Source: Sphingobacterium bambusae
GTDB taxonomy: Bacteria > Bacteroidota > Bacteroidia > Sphingobacteriales > Sphingobacteriaceae
Direction of reading: 5' to 3'
Length of the DNA: 64,000 nucleotides
Assembly: GCF_033955345.1 (NCBI RefSeq)
Contig: NZ_CP138332.1
Location: forward strand, 4,216,001-4,280,000
Shown: piece by piece, positions 16,784 to 24,882 of the stretch
Layout: the number at the start of each line of letters is the position of its first letter
Position numbering within the stretch: the first letter of the stretch is position 1
Program-made: the position numbers and the translations under genes
Notes under the pieces: generated by a model
What the model was told of the DNA's origin: nothing
Seen by the model: only the letters and a program-made list of their open reading frames with translations
The model's database searches: none

Positions 16784-18103
16784 ATGGCAAAGAAGAAAAG
16801 TAAACTTCCTATTATATTGGTGATATCCGCCGTGGTTATCCTGACTTTGGTCTTGCTGGGCAATAAGTTCGGATGGTTTGGCGATGGATCGGTACAGAAA
16901 GTAGCCGTCAATACGGTGGAGGAGAAAACGATATCGGAGTTGGTCTCGGCTAGTGGCAAAGTGCAACCGGAATTTGAGGTTAAACTGAGCTCGGAGGTGT
17001 CGGGAGAAATCATCGAGCTGAACGTTCGCGAAGGCGATAGAGTTAAGAAAGGACAGGTTTTATGTCGAGTTAAGCCCGATTTGTTACAATCTAGTTATGA
17101 TCAGGTAGCCGCTATGGTGAGCCAACAAAAAGCAAATCTTGCCATGTCGCAACAGGTGCTTAAACAACAGGAAGCAAGTTTTGTAAACGTGGAAGCCATC
17201 TATAACCGAAGTTTGGAGCTGTTCAACAAGCGGGTGATTTCTGCTTCGGAGATGGACAAAGCAAGGGCGGACTATGAGGGTGCTCGGGCGAGCCTAGAAT
17301 CACAGCGTCAGCAGGTGGTTGCATCCCGTTTCGGGGTTAACCAATCACAGGCGCAGTTGCAGGAGGCTGGAAATAGCCTGTCTCGAACGACCATTTACGC
17401 GCCAGCGGATGGTATTATCTCCTTGCTTTCTATCGAGTTGGGCGAGCGCGTCGTGGGAACTGCACAGATGGCTGGTACAGAGATTATGCGTATCGCCAAT
17501 ATGGCCACGATGGAAGTTAATGTCGAGGTAAACGAAAATGATATCAATCGGGTGAAAGTCGGTAACACGGCAACGATAGAGGTTGATGCCTTTCAGGGGC
17601 GCAAATTTAAAGGTGTCGTGACGGAGATTTCCAGTTCTTCCACATCTACTGGGACAACGACCACGACTACAACTACGGCTGAACAGGTGACTAATTTTAA
17701 CGTTAAAGTACGCATCGAACCGTCTTCTTATGATGATTTAAGTGCTGAAGATGCGGATAGTGCTTCACCCTTTAAACCCGGGTTGTCCGCGACTGTTCAG
17801 ATACACACTAAATCGGATAAAGGGCTTATCGTACCCATCCAAGCTGTGACTGTTCGTAGCGATGCGGATAAGACCGACTCCACCAGCACCGATGCAGACA
17901 TTAAAGAGTATGTATTTGTATTGGAAGGAGATGCCGTTAAACAGGTAGTCGTTACTACCGGAATTCAAGATGATAGTAATATTATTGTTAAATCAGGACT
18001 AAAGAAAGGTCAAGAGGTGGTTTCTAGACCTTTTAACGCGATATCGAAGACATTAAAGGATGGAACTAAGGTAAAGAAAGTATCTGCGAATGAGTTGAAG
18101 TAG
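16784..18103 (+). CDS. Efflux pump periplasmic adaptor (HlyD/MacA-like)
   Basis: This 439-residue protein is anchored by one N-terminal helix (about 8-25, PIILVISAVVILTLVLLG). A barrel-sandwich hybrid follows (VKLSSEVSGEIIELNVREGDRVKKGQVLCRV), then an alpha-hairpin (about 100-195), the second lipoyl half (IYAPADGIISLLSIELGERV), and a beta-barrel with a Ser/Thr run near 283-298. The last part contains GLIVPIQAVTVRSD. It is MacA/HlyD family, usually linking TolC to an ABC or RND pump. Here the next genes are a helix-hairpin-helix protein and apt, so the partner pump must be encoded elsewhere. Confidence 0.93.
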   Translation: MAKKKSKLPIILVISAVVILTLVLLGNKFGWFGDGSVQKVAVNTVEEKTISELVSASGKVQPEFEVKLSSEVSGEIIELNVREGDRVKKGQVLCRVKPDLLQSSYDQVAAMVSQQKANLAMSQQVLKQQEASFVNVEAIYNRSLELFNKRVISASEMDKARADYEGARASLESQRQQVVASRFGVNQSQAQLQEAGNSLSRTTIYAPADGIISLLSIELGERVVGTAQMAGTEIMRIANMATMEVNVEVNENDINRVKVGNTATIEVDAFQGRKFKGVVTEISSSSTSTGTTTTTTTTAEQVTNFNVKVRIEPSSYDDLSAEDADSASPFKPGLSATVQIHTKSDKGLIVPIQAVTVRSDADKTDSTSTDADIKEYVFVLEGDAVKQVVVTTGIQDDSNIIVKSGLKKGQEVVSRPFNAISKTLKDGTKVKKVSANELK

Positions 18104-18132
18104 AAACGATAACTGCACAAGGGGGATGGCCT

Positions 18133-19041
18133 ATGAAAAAGTTGGCTTTACTTTTCAAATTAACGGCGCATGAACAACGTGGTTTTGTGCTGTTGCTGTG
18201 CGGAATTGTCCTTTTGCAGTTTTTACCGTTGCTTCATCGTGTGGTTTTTCGCTCCGCTACGGCTCTGGAGCCCTTGGTTCGTTTGGAAGAATTGAAAGCG
18301 GAGAACGCTTTCGATAACAAAGGCGTGGAAACGGTTCATGTACAGGCTGATGCGCCAGAGCAAGAACATACCTATGCTATAACGCCTTTCAATCCTAACG
18401 ATCTATCCGAAGAGCGATGGCGTGCGATGGGGTTTTCCGATAAACAGATTCGCGGTATTAAGAATTACGAGCGTAAAGGTGGCCGTTTTCGTAGCGCCGC
18501 GGATGTAGCTAAGATGTACACTATATCAGCGAAAGATTTTCAACGTATTGCACCGTTCTTACGCTTTAATGAAGAGTTGTCCGTATCGAACGAGCAGGTA
18601 GTGAGAAAGACGAACTTTGTGGAGAAAGAACGGGTAAAGATTTTGCCCTTGAATATTAATGAAGCCGATACCTTGGCATGGCAAACGCTCCCCGGAATAG
18701 GTCCTGTACTTTCTAGCCGAATAGTGAAATTTCGAGATCTATTGGGCGGTTTTTACAACATCGATCAAGTGGCTGAGGTATACGGCATAACAGCCGAAAC
18801 ATTCGAAGGATTTAAGACACTACTGTTTTTAGGGAAGAATGCCGTCAAACAATTGCCTATAAACCAGTTGTCGGAACAGGAGTTGGCTCGTCATCCCTAT
18901 ATCTCTGCGCGGAACGCTCGTTATATCGTTCGCTATCGAGAACAGCATGGTGCGTTGCAGAGTATGGAAGATCTAAAAAAGATTTATGCGCTAGATCCCG
19001 ATTTTTTGCTTAAAATTGAGCCATATTTACAATTCAATTGA
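18133..19041 (+). CDS. Membrane-anchored helix-hairpin-helix (ComEA-like) protein
   Basis: This 302-residue protein has an N-terminal transmembrane helix (about 17-34, RGFVLLLCGIVLLQFLPLL). Several helix-hairpin-helix units follow: MGFSDKQIRGIKNYERKGG (about 94-112), INEADTLAWQTLPGIGPVLS (about 174-193) and a third near 255-300. The ComEA family uses such units to bind DNA in natural transformation. Bacteroidota carry longer multi-HhH versions of unclear role. It lies between the efflux adaptor and apt genes on the same strand (29 bp after the adaptor, 8 bp before the apt ATG), so it is probably in the same transcript without an obvious functional link. Confidence 0.82.
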   Translation: MKKLALLFKLTAHEQRGFVLLLCGIVLLQFLPLLHRVVFRSATALEPLVRLEELKAENAFDNKGVETVHVQADAPEQEHTYAITPFNPNDLSEERWRAMGFSDKQIRGIKNYERKGGRFRSAADVAKMYTISAKDFQRIAPFLRFNEELSVSNEQVVRKTNFVEKERVKILPLNINEADTLAWQTLPGIGPVLSSRIVKFRDLLGGFYNIDQVAEVYGITAETFEGFKTLLFLGKNAVKQLPINQLSEQELARHPYISARNARYIVRYREQHGALQSMEDLKKIYALDPDFLLKIEPYLQFN

Positions 19042-19049
19042 CAATTTAT

Positions 19050-19580
19050 ATGTTAGAAGACCGTCTTAAGTCCGTTATCCGGGATATTCCCGATTTTCCA
19101 CAACCCGGTATTGTTTTTAAAGATATTACTCCGGTATTGAAAGATCAGGAATTGAGTTCTGCCATTGTGGATGAACTGGCAAAGCGATTGGAAGGGATGG
19201 AGATAGATGCCATTGCCGGTGTGGAAAGCCGTGGTTTTTTATTCGGAATGATGCTGGCCAACAAATTGGGTATTCCTTTTATTCCTATCCGCAAGCAGGG
19301 AAAACTGCCCGCTAAAACAATAGCCGAATCTTATAAATTGGAGTATGGGCAGGCGACGATCGAAATCCATGAAGATGCTTTTGTTCCAGGCAGCCGTATC
19401 TTGATCCATGATGATCTCTTGGCTACTGGTGGAACCGTGGTAGCGGCCTCAAAGCTTGTTGAAAAATTGGAAGGTGTAGTTGTCGGTTATGCTTTTATTA
19501 TCAGTCTCGACTTCTTGCATAGCTTAGGGCGCTTGACACGCTTCAGCGATAACATCATTGCCTTGGCTCGTTACGCTTAG
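19050..19580 (+). CDS. apt: Adenine phosphoribosyltransferase
   Basis: A 176-residue protein from the ATG at 19050, giving the usual Apt N-terminus LEDRLKSVIRDIPDFPQPGIVFKDITPVL. An upstream TTG that overlaps the previous stop would add only four residues and is less likely. The PRPP-binding loop is ILIHDDLLATGGTVVAA (near 120-136), and the purine-binding loop includes GVESRGFLFG. It salvages adenine plus PRPP to AMP in the cytoplasm. Length and motifs are complete. Confidence 0.96.
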   Translation: MLEDRLKSVIRDIPDFPQPGIVFKDITPVLKDQELSSAIVDELAKRLEGMEIDAIAGVESRGFLFGMMLANKLGIPFIPIRKQGKLPAKTIAESYKLEYGQATIEIHEDAFVPGSRILIHDDLLATGGTVVAASKLVEKLEGVVVGYAFIISLDFLHSLGRLTRFSDNIIALARYA

Positions 19581-19613
19581 AAACAAATTTCTCTGTTTCA
19601 GCGATATCAAAGC

Positions 19614-19660
19614 CCTTGATGTTTACCGTATGGAATTATGACCTGAGGTAAACATCAAGG
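19614..19660. repeat. 14-bp perfect inverted repeat between convergent genes
   Basis: CCTTGATGTTTACC (19614-19627) and GGTAAACATCAAGG (19647-19660) can form a 14-bp stem with a 19-base loop. No T-run follows on either strand, so it is not a textbook intrinsic terminator. It lies between apt and the convergent lipoprotein gene and may protect 3' ends or stop transcription in another way. Confidence 0.7.
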
Positions 19661-19678
19661 ACTCTACTACAGCATCTA

Positions 19679-20218
19679 TCAACGAAGAAAGGACGCGCTT
19701 ATGTTGTAGTGCTTGTCTCCTAATAACAAAACGGACTGGTCTTTTTGAAGACTGTATATACTGTCCCGCTGGTATTCTAGTGTTTCCGTAGTTTGATAGA
19801 GCGAGTTTTTTATCGTTCGTCGGATAATGAACCCCTTGGGGCTTTTGTCAGGAGCAAAACTAATCTCGACCGAGGAAAGATCGACCTTCGGATCATCTGC
19901 CGTGAAGGTGAGCTTTCCATTAACACTGTCTTTCTGTAATAGGCCAGCATAGACCGGTTTATTAAGGTCTACGGTAGCAAAACTTGCCAGTTCATTGCTC
20001 CAGTTGCTTATTTTAAGATCCTTGGTTTCCGAAAGACTGTCTTTGGTGACGGTCTTTTTTACTAAGGGATTCGTTTTTTCCAATCGGGCAATCTCTTGCT
20101 TAAAGAAGTGGGGAATGTCGAATTGCTTTTCCTTGGCTGCACCGCTCGTCGGAGGGGGCGTGCTGCACGAAAAGAACAAAGCAGCAACGGCACTAGCCGT
20201 TACTGCTCCATAAAACAT
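19679..20218 (-). CDS. Lipoprotein of unknown function downstream of gpmI
   Basis: A 179-residue protein from the ATG at 20218, 10 bp after the gpmI stop. This start places a leader of 17 residues before lipobox LFFSC (Cys at 18). A longer start at 20242 would overlap gpmI and add eight polar residues. After a Pro/Ser/Gly linker the protein has alternating strands (KPVYAGLLQKDSVNGKLTFT, LSSVEISFAPDKSPKGFIIRR) resembling small lipoprotein beta domains. No family is recognised with confidence. It probably shares the gpmI transcript. Confidence 0.72.
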   Translation of the reverse strand: MFYGAVTASAVAALFFSCSTPPPTSGAAKEKQFDIPHFFKQEIARLEKTNPLVKKTVTKDSLSETKDLKISNWSNELASFATVDLNKPVYAGLLQKDSVNGKLTFTADDPKVDLSSVEISFAPDKSPKGFIIRRTIKNSLYQTTETLEYQRDSIYSLQKDQSVLLLGDKHYNISASFLR

Positions 20219-20228
20219 TTGATATATT

Positions 20229-21764
20229 TTACACCAAGACATTACCAGTCATTTCTGCAGGAATATTGGCACCAAGTAAACGAAGTACTGTTGGTGCTAC
20301 ATCGCCAAGTTTTCCGTCTTTGATTTGTGCGAAATCCCTGTCGATAAGTACACAAGGAACTAAATTTGTCGTATGCGCCGTATTAGGCGACCCATCCTCG
20401 TTAACCATAAACTCCGAATTTCCGTGATCAGCAAGAATGATGAATGAATAGCCATTTTCCAAACCTGTCTCTACGACACGTTTGGTGCAGCTATCTACCG
20501 TTTCTACAGCTTTGATAACAGCTTCGAAAATGCCAGTATGGCCCACCATGTCAGGATTTGCAAAATTTAGACAGATAAAGTCCGGTTTGTTCTCCTGCAT
20601 GTCTTTACAGATTGCTTCTGTAATGCCCAGTGCGCTCATTTCAGGTTGTAGGTCGTAGGTCGCTACTTTTGGCGAAGGAATCAACAGCCTTCTCTCACCT
20701 TCAAATTCCTGTTCTTGACCGCCGGAGAAAAAGAACGTCACGTGTGGATACTTCTCGGTTTCGGCAATACGCACCTGCGTTTTATGTTGTGCACTCAATA
20801 CTTCTCCGAGTGTGTTGGATAAATTGTCTTTCTGAAAAACAACTTGTACACCTTTGAAAGTATCGTCGTACGAAGTCATCGTAACGTAATGCAACGATAG
20901 TGGTTTCATATCGTAAGCTGGAAACGACTCTTGCGTCAAGGCAATAGTTATCTCACGGCCACGGTCGGTGCGGAAGTTGTAGCAAAATACCACATCTCCT
21001 TCTTGTATGGTCGCTAATGGACTACCATCGGCGTCGGTTACGACGATAGGTTTTATGAATTCGTCCGTCACACCGTTTTGATACGACGCTTCAATAGCTT
21101 GTTGCAGGTTCGAAGTCGGGGTTCCTACGCCTTTTGTCAGTAGGTCGTATGCTTCTTTTACGCGTTCCCAGCGGTTATCACGATCCATAGCGTAATAACG
21201 GCCGATAGCACTAGCCACGCGTCCTGTCGAAGTAGCAAGATGTGCTTCTAGATCCTGAACATAGCCCAGCCCGCCATTTGGATCGGTATCACGACCGTCC
21301 ATAAATGCATGGATGAACACTTGGTCGTTGCTGAGTCCCGCCTGTTGCGCGGCATCGCACAACGCTTTTAAATGGGTAATGTGGGCGTGTACTCCTCCGT
21401 CTGAAAGCAAACCAATGAAATGTACCTTTTTGGATTGTGATTTGGCGTAATCAAAAGCTCCTTGAATGACGGCGTTATGATTAAATTCACCATCTTTAGC
21501 AGCCTTATTAATACGTCCCAGTTCTTGATATACCACCCGACCCGCGCCGAGGTTCATATGTCCAACTTCAGAATTACCCATTTGTCCTTCAGGGAGACCA
21601 ACGGCCTCGCCCGACGCTTCCAGCCTAGCGTTTGGATAACTGCTCAACAAATGATCTAAAAACGGGGTTTGTGCTGCGCGAACCGCATTTGAATTATCGT
21701 CTTTGCCATATCCTAAACCATCTAGGATCAATAGCGCTACTCTTTTGTTTTCTAAATTACTCAC
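20229..21764 (-). CDS. gpmI: 2,3-bisphosphoglycerate-independent phosphoglycerate mutase
   Basis: A 511-residue enzyme interconverting 3- and 2-phosphoglycerate with two Mn ions. Seen: the metal motif VALLILDGLGYG at the N-terminus, the phosphoserine motif MGNSEVGHMNLGAGR, HAFMDGRDTDP, RYYAMDRDNRWER, NFRTDRGREI, FANPDMVGHTG and ILADHGNSE near the C-terminus, all in family order. I place the start at the GTG at 21764. The TTG two codons earlier is part of a -7 promoter box (21768-21775), so the message would begin at or just before the GTG. Confidence 0.95.
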   Translation of the reverse strand: MSNLENKRVALLILDGLGYGKDDNSNAVRAAQTPFLDHLLSSYPNARLEASGEAVGLPEGQMGNSEVGHMNLGAGRVVYQELGRINKAAKDGEFNHNAVIQGAFDYAKSQSKKVHFIGLLSDGGVHAHITHLKALCDAAQQAGLSNDQVFIHAFMDGRDTDPNGGLGYVQDLEAHLATSTGRVASAIGRYYAMDRDNRWERVKEAYDLLTKGVGTPTSNLQQAIEASYQNGVTDEFIKPIVVTDADGSPLATIQEGDVVFCYNFRTDRGREITIALTQESFPAYDMKPLSLHYVTMTSYDDTFKGVQVVFQKDNLSNTLGEVLSAQHKTQVRIAETEKYPHVTFFFSGGQEQEFEGERRLLIPSPKVATYDLQPEMSALGITEAICKDMQENKPDFICLNFANPDMVGHTGIFEAVIKAVETVDSCTKRVVETGLENGYSFIILADHGNSEFMVNEDGSPNTAHTTNLVPCVLIDRDFAQIKDGKLGDVAPTVLRLLGANIPAEMTGNVLV

Positions 21765-21767
21765 ACA

Positions 21768-21775
21768 CAAATATA
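21768..21775 (-). promoter_or_regulatory. -7 box of gpmI
   Basis: TATATTTG on the minus strand fits TAnnTTTG and ends three bases before the GTG start at 21764. The transcript would be leaderless or nearly so. The -33 element is not obvious. Confidence 0.5.
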
Positions 21776-21900
21776 TCTATTTGCGAAAAAATAAACCACA
21801 TTTGAGTGTCTTATTTACACAAAAACATAAAGCAACGTTTTTCGTTGTTGGCATAATTTTGGTGTATCCCTTCTATATGTAATTAAGAGATGCTCTGCTT

Positions 21901-22329
21901 ATGCAAGGAAATTTATGGTCAAAAGGTTTAATGTGCAGCACATGTTCAGGTGTACTGATTGGCCTGTTGTTGCTTTTTTACATGCCTGCCTACGCTTGGA
22001 GTACCTCCTTCGATGAGGTGGTGAACGAGATTACGATGGGCCTGAAGACGGGCAATGCTAAAAAGGTAAGCAGCACATTTGCAGGCACGGTAAATCTTTC
22101 CGTGAAACGTGACGAAGGTTCCTACACCAAATTTCAAGCGGAGCTTCTGCTGGATGAATTTTTTCGATCTAATAAGATCGAGCAGCTTAAAGAATTACAG
22201 CGGGTGAATAACTCGTCGAACTCTTATATCGTGTTTTCTTTAAAATCGAATAAATCGACGTACCGTGTATTTGTGAAACTAGCACAAACCAATACAAAAT
22301 TTCAAGTTGTGGAAATGCGTTTGGAGTAG
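21901..22329 (+). CDS. DUF4783 domain exported protein
   Basis: This 142-residue protein has an N-terminal hydrophobic segment (about 17-32) ending at an AYA-W cleavage-like site. The mature part, SFDEVVNEITMGLKTGNAKK, then VNLSVKRDEGSYTKFQAE and a final strand, fits DUF4783, a small NTF2-like fold found in Bacteroidota next to nadC, as here. No catalytic function is known. A second in-frame ATG at codon 11 would give a shorter leader. nadC follows after 83 bp. Confidence 0.85.
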   Translation: MQGNLWSKGLMCSTCSGVLIGLLLLFYMPAYAWSTSFDEVVNEITMGLKTGNAKKVSSTFAGTVNLSVKRDEGSYTKFQAELLLDEFFRSNKIEQLKELQRVNNSSNSYIVFSLKSNKSTYRVFVKLAQTNTKFQVVEMRLE

Positions 22330-22412
22330 CGGCATTGGCGACCAAAAATTAGCTTAATATTTTATAATGATATATATTTTTGTCATCTTCGCTAATAAAT
22401 TGCATAGAATAC

Positions 22413-23267
22413 ATGGCTGTTGAGTTAGATAAACTGAAGAAATTCGTCGCATTGGCGCTGGAAGAGGATGTACAAGAGGGAGATCATACTTCATTATCTA
22501 CCATTAACGAGGGGGCACAAGGAGAGGCAAAGCTTTTGGTGAAGGATCATGGTATATTGGCCGGTGTAGCGGTTGCTGAAGATATTTTTCAGCTCATCGA
22601 TCCGCGATTGACGTTGGATATCTATATAAAAGATGGGGCTACGGTGATGCCGGGCGATGTGGCGTTTTATGTGAAAGGCGATGTGCACAGCATCTTAAAA
22701 GCCGAACGTTTGGTGTTGAATGTTATGCAACGAATGTCGGGAATAGCGACCCGCACGGCAGCTTACGCCGAGAAATTAATCGGTACGAAAGCGAAAGTGT
22801 TGGATACCCGAAAAACGACACCGCTTCTTAGATTTTTGGAGAAAGAAGCCGTGTTGATAGGTGGAGGAACAAACCATCGCTTCGGTCTTTACGACATGAT
22901 TTTGATCAAAGATAACCATGTAGACTACGCAGGTGGTATCAGCGAGGCCATAAAAAAGGCACAGGCCTACAAGGCGCAGCGACACTTGGAGATCGCAATA
23001 GAAGTAGAGGTGCGTAATTTCGATGAGTTGGAGGAGGTGTTGGCGAACGAAGCTGTGGATAGGGTGATGTTCGATAACTTCACCCCGGAACAGGTACACG
23101 CTGCGGTGGAGATCGTTAACGGACGCTTGGTGACCGAGGCATCAGGAGGCATAACCCTTGAAACAATAGCGAGTTACGCCCAAGCTGGTGTGGATTATAT
23201 ATCTGTCGGAGCGCTGACACACTCTGTGAAAAGTCTTGATTTGAGCTTGAAAGCAAAAATAGTATAA
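22413..23267 (+). CDS. nadC: Nicotinate-nucleotide pyrophosphorylase (carboxylating)
   Basis: A 284-residue enzyme from the ATG at 22413, chosen over an ATG 33 bases upstream because MAVELDKLKKFVALALEEDV is the family's N-terminus. Motifs: EEDVQEGDHTS, LNVMQRMSGIATRTAAY, KVLDTRKTTPLLRFLEK (substrate-binding Arg/Lys), GGGTNHRFGLYDMILIKDNH, and ASGGITLETIASYAQAGVDYIS. It converts quinolinate plus PRPP to nicotinate mononucleotide in NAD synthesis. nadA and nadB are not in the window. plsY follows after 26 bp on the same strand. Confidence 0.96.
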   Translation: MAVELDKLKKFVALALEEDVQEGDHTSLSTINEGAQGEAKLLVKDHGILAGVAVAEDIFQLIDPRLTLDIYIKDGATVMPGDVAFYVKGDVHSILKAERLVLNVMQRMSGIATRTAAYAEKLIGTKAKVLDTRKTTPLLRFLEKEAVLIGGGTNHRFGLYDMILIKDNHVDYAGGISEAIKKAQAYKAQRHLEIAIEVEVRNFDELEEVLANEAVDRVMFDNFTPEQVHAAVEIVNGRLVTEASGGITLETIASYAQAGVDYISVGALTHSVKSLDLSLKAKIV

Positions 23268-23293
23268 TTGTATTCAGAAAGTATAGACAATAT

Positions 23294-23941
23294 ATGATTT
23301 CAATTTATTTAGTAGGGATAGTCATATTAGCTTATCTTTTTGGATCCATTCCTTCAGCAGTTTGGTTCGGAGGAGCATTTTACGGCGTTGATGTCCGTGA
23401 ATACGGCAGTGGAAATGCCGGTGCGACCAACACCTTTCGCGTGCTCGGAAAGAAAGCCGGATCTATTGTAATGTTTGTCGATATCCTCAAGGGGTGGACA
23501 TCTACTAATCTTCCGCATCTATTGGATTCTACTTTGGTGGGCGTGCCCAATTCGGTACAGTTTGTTAATTTTCAGCTGGCCTTAGGTGTTATTGCCGTAC
23601 TGGGACATTTGTTTCCTATTTTTGCGGGGTTTCGTGGTGGGAAGGGAGTTGCCACGCTTTTCGGTATGGTGATCGCTATTCATCCGCCGGCGGCGCTATG
23701 CTGCGTTTCTGTTTTTATAATTACATTGTTGGTCACGCATTATGTTTCGTTAGGCTCCATACTTGCCGGTTTTACGTTCCCCTTTAGCGTAGCCTTTATT
23801 TTCCATACATCCGTTCCCGCAGTTTTGCTATATGGCATTGCAATATGTGCATTGATTTTGGTTACCCATCAAAAAAATATAGAGCGCCTATTAAAAGGGC
23901 ACGAGTCGAAAATATATTTGTTCAAGAAAAAGAAGGCCTAA
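23294..23941 (+). CDS. plsY: Glycerol-3-phosphate acyltransferase PlsY
   Basis: This 215-residue membrane protein has about five hydrophobic helices. The conserved PlsY motifs are present: FGSIPSAVWFGGAFYGVDVREYGSGNAGATNTFRVLG (loop 1), GHLFPIFAGFRGGKGVATLFG (loop 2) and LVTHQKNIERLLKGHESKIYLFK at the C-terminus (loop 3). It transfers an acyl group from acyl-phosphate to glycerol-3-phosphate at the inner membrane, the first step of phospholipid synthesis, in partnership with PlsX. It is probably in one operon with nadC. Confidence 0.96.
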   Translation: MISIYLVGIVILAYLFGSIPSAVWFGGAFYGVDVREYGSGNAGATNTFRVLGKKAGSIVMFVDILKGWTSTNLPHLLDSTLVGVPNSVQFVNFQLALGVIAVLGHLFPIFAGFRGGKGVATLFGMVIAIHPPAALCCVSVFIITLLVTHYVSLGSILAGFTFPFSVAFIFHTSVPAVLLYGIAICALILVTHQKNIERLLKGHESKIYLFKKKKA

Positions 23942-23991
23942 GTGTTTAGGCATAAGATTTGCATAATCCTAGAGAAAAGTAATATACGGAC

Positions 23992-24795
23992 ATGAAAAAG
24001 ATATTTAGATATACATCCATAGCTTTACTGGGTGCCGTGTTGGCATCCTGTTCTACTGTACCTGTATCCGGAAGGAGACAGCTATCCTTGGTTAGCGATG
24101 ACCAGATTCAAGAACAAGCAGCAGTGGCGTACAAAGAATTTTTGACTGATTCGAAAACTAAAGTTATTACCGGTACGTCGAATGCGGCGTTGGTGAAAAA
24201 TGTGGGCAATAAGATTGCAGCTGCGGTGAATAGGTATCTGGCCGCAGAAGGTATCGCTCAACAGTTTAACTTCAATTGGGAGTTTAATTTGGTGGAAAGT
24301 TCCGATGTCAATGCTTGGTGTATGCCGGGGGGGAAAGTCGCCGTATATACGGGGATTCTACCATTCACGGCCAATGAAGCTGGGTTAGCTACCGTAATGG
24401 GGCACGAAATTGCGCATGCGATAGCGCGTCATTCTATGGAGCAGATGTCTAATCAATATGCCGTTCAAGTAGGTGCACAGGTTTTGGGTGTAGCTACGTC
24501 GGGTAAGAGCAGTTTGTTGCAAGGACTTGTTAATAATGCTTACGGTATTGGTGGGCAATTGGCTCTTTTAAAATATTCGAGAAGCAACGAGTCGGAGGCC
24601 GATCAGCTAGGGTTAGTTTTTATGGCTATGGCCGGATATAATCCAGAAAGTGCGGTTTCCTTTTGGGAACGTATGGCATCAGCTAAGGCTGCTAGCTCTA
24701 CGCCTGAATTTTTGAGTACACACCCTAGTGATGCCCGTCGGATCAATGATATACAGAAGCTGATTCCCAAAGCCATGGAATATTACAAAAAGTAA
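23992..24795 (+). CDS. M48-family metalloprotease lipoprotein
   Basis: This 267-residue protein has lipobox VLASC (Cys at 20), placing it in the periplasm. The gluzincin motif HEIAHAIARHS lies near 136-146, and the downstream glutamate ligand in SNESEADQLG near 199-208. DVNAWCMPGGKVAVYTGIL precedes the active site, as in M48B/M48C (Oma1/LoiP/BepA-like) peptidases. It has no TPR region, so it is the short form. Likely role: quality control of envelope proteins. A strong bidirectional terminator lies 19 bp downstream. Confidence 0.93.
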   Translation: MKKIFRYTSIALLGAVLASCSTVPVSGRRQLSLVSDDQIQEQAAVAYKEFLTDSKTKVITGTSNAALVKNVGNKIAAAVNRYLAAEGIAQQFNFNWEFNLVESSDVNAWCMPGGKVAVYTGILPFTANEAGLATVMGHEIAHAIARHSMEQMSNQYAVQVGAQVLGVATSGKSSLLQGLVNNAYGIGGQLALLKYSRSNESEADQLGLVFMAMAGYNPESAVSFWERMASAKAASSTPEFLSTHPSDARRINDIQKLIPKAMEYYKK

Positions 24796-24813
24796 GGGAA
24801 TGAAATGCCCTAT

Positions 24814-24855
24814 AAAAAAGCCGGAAATGACTCATTTCCGGCTTTTTTATTTTTG
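24814..24855. terminator. Bidirectional rho-independent terminator
   Basis: AAAAAAGCCGGAAATGA, a 3-base loop region and TCATTTCCGGCTTTTTT form a long GC-rich stem with A- and T-runs on both sides. It serves the M48 gene (plus) and the convergent PolX-like gene (minus). Confidence 0.93.
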
Positions 24856-24882
24856 CCAATGGGCGATTGTCTCAATCTGTAT

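Noticed and set aside
17632..17690. Ser/Thr run in the efflux adaptor as a sign of frameshift or expansion
   Set aside because: Codons are mixed rather than a simple DNA repeat, and such runs occur at this place in other Bacteroidota adaptors.
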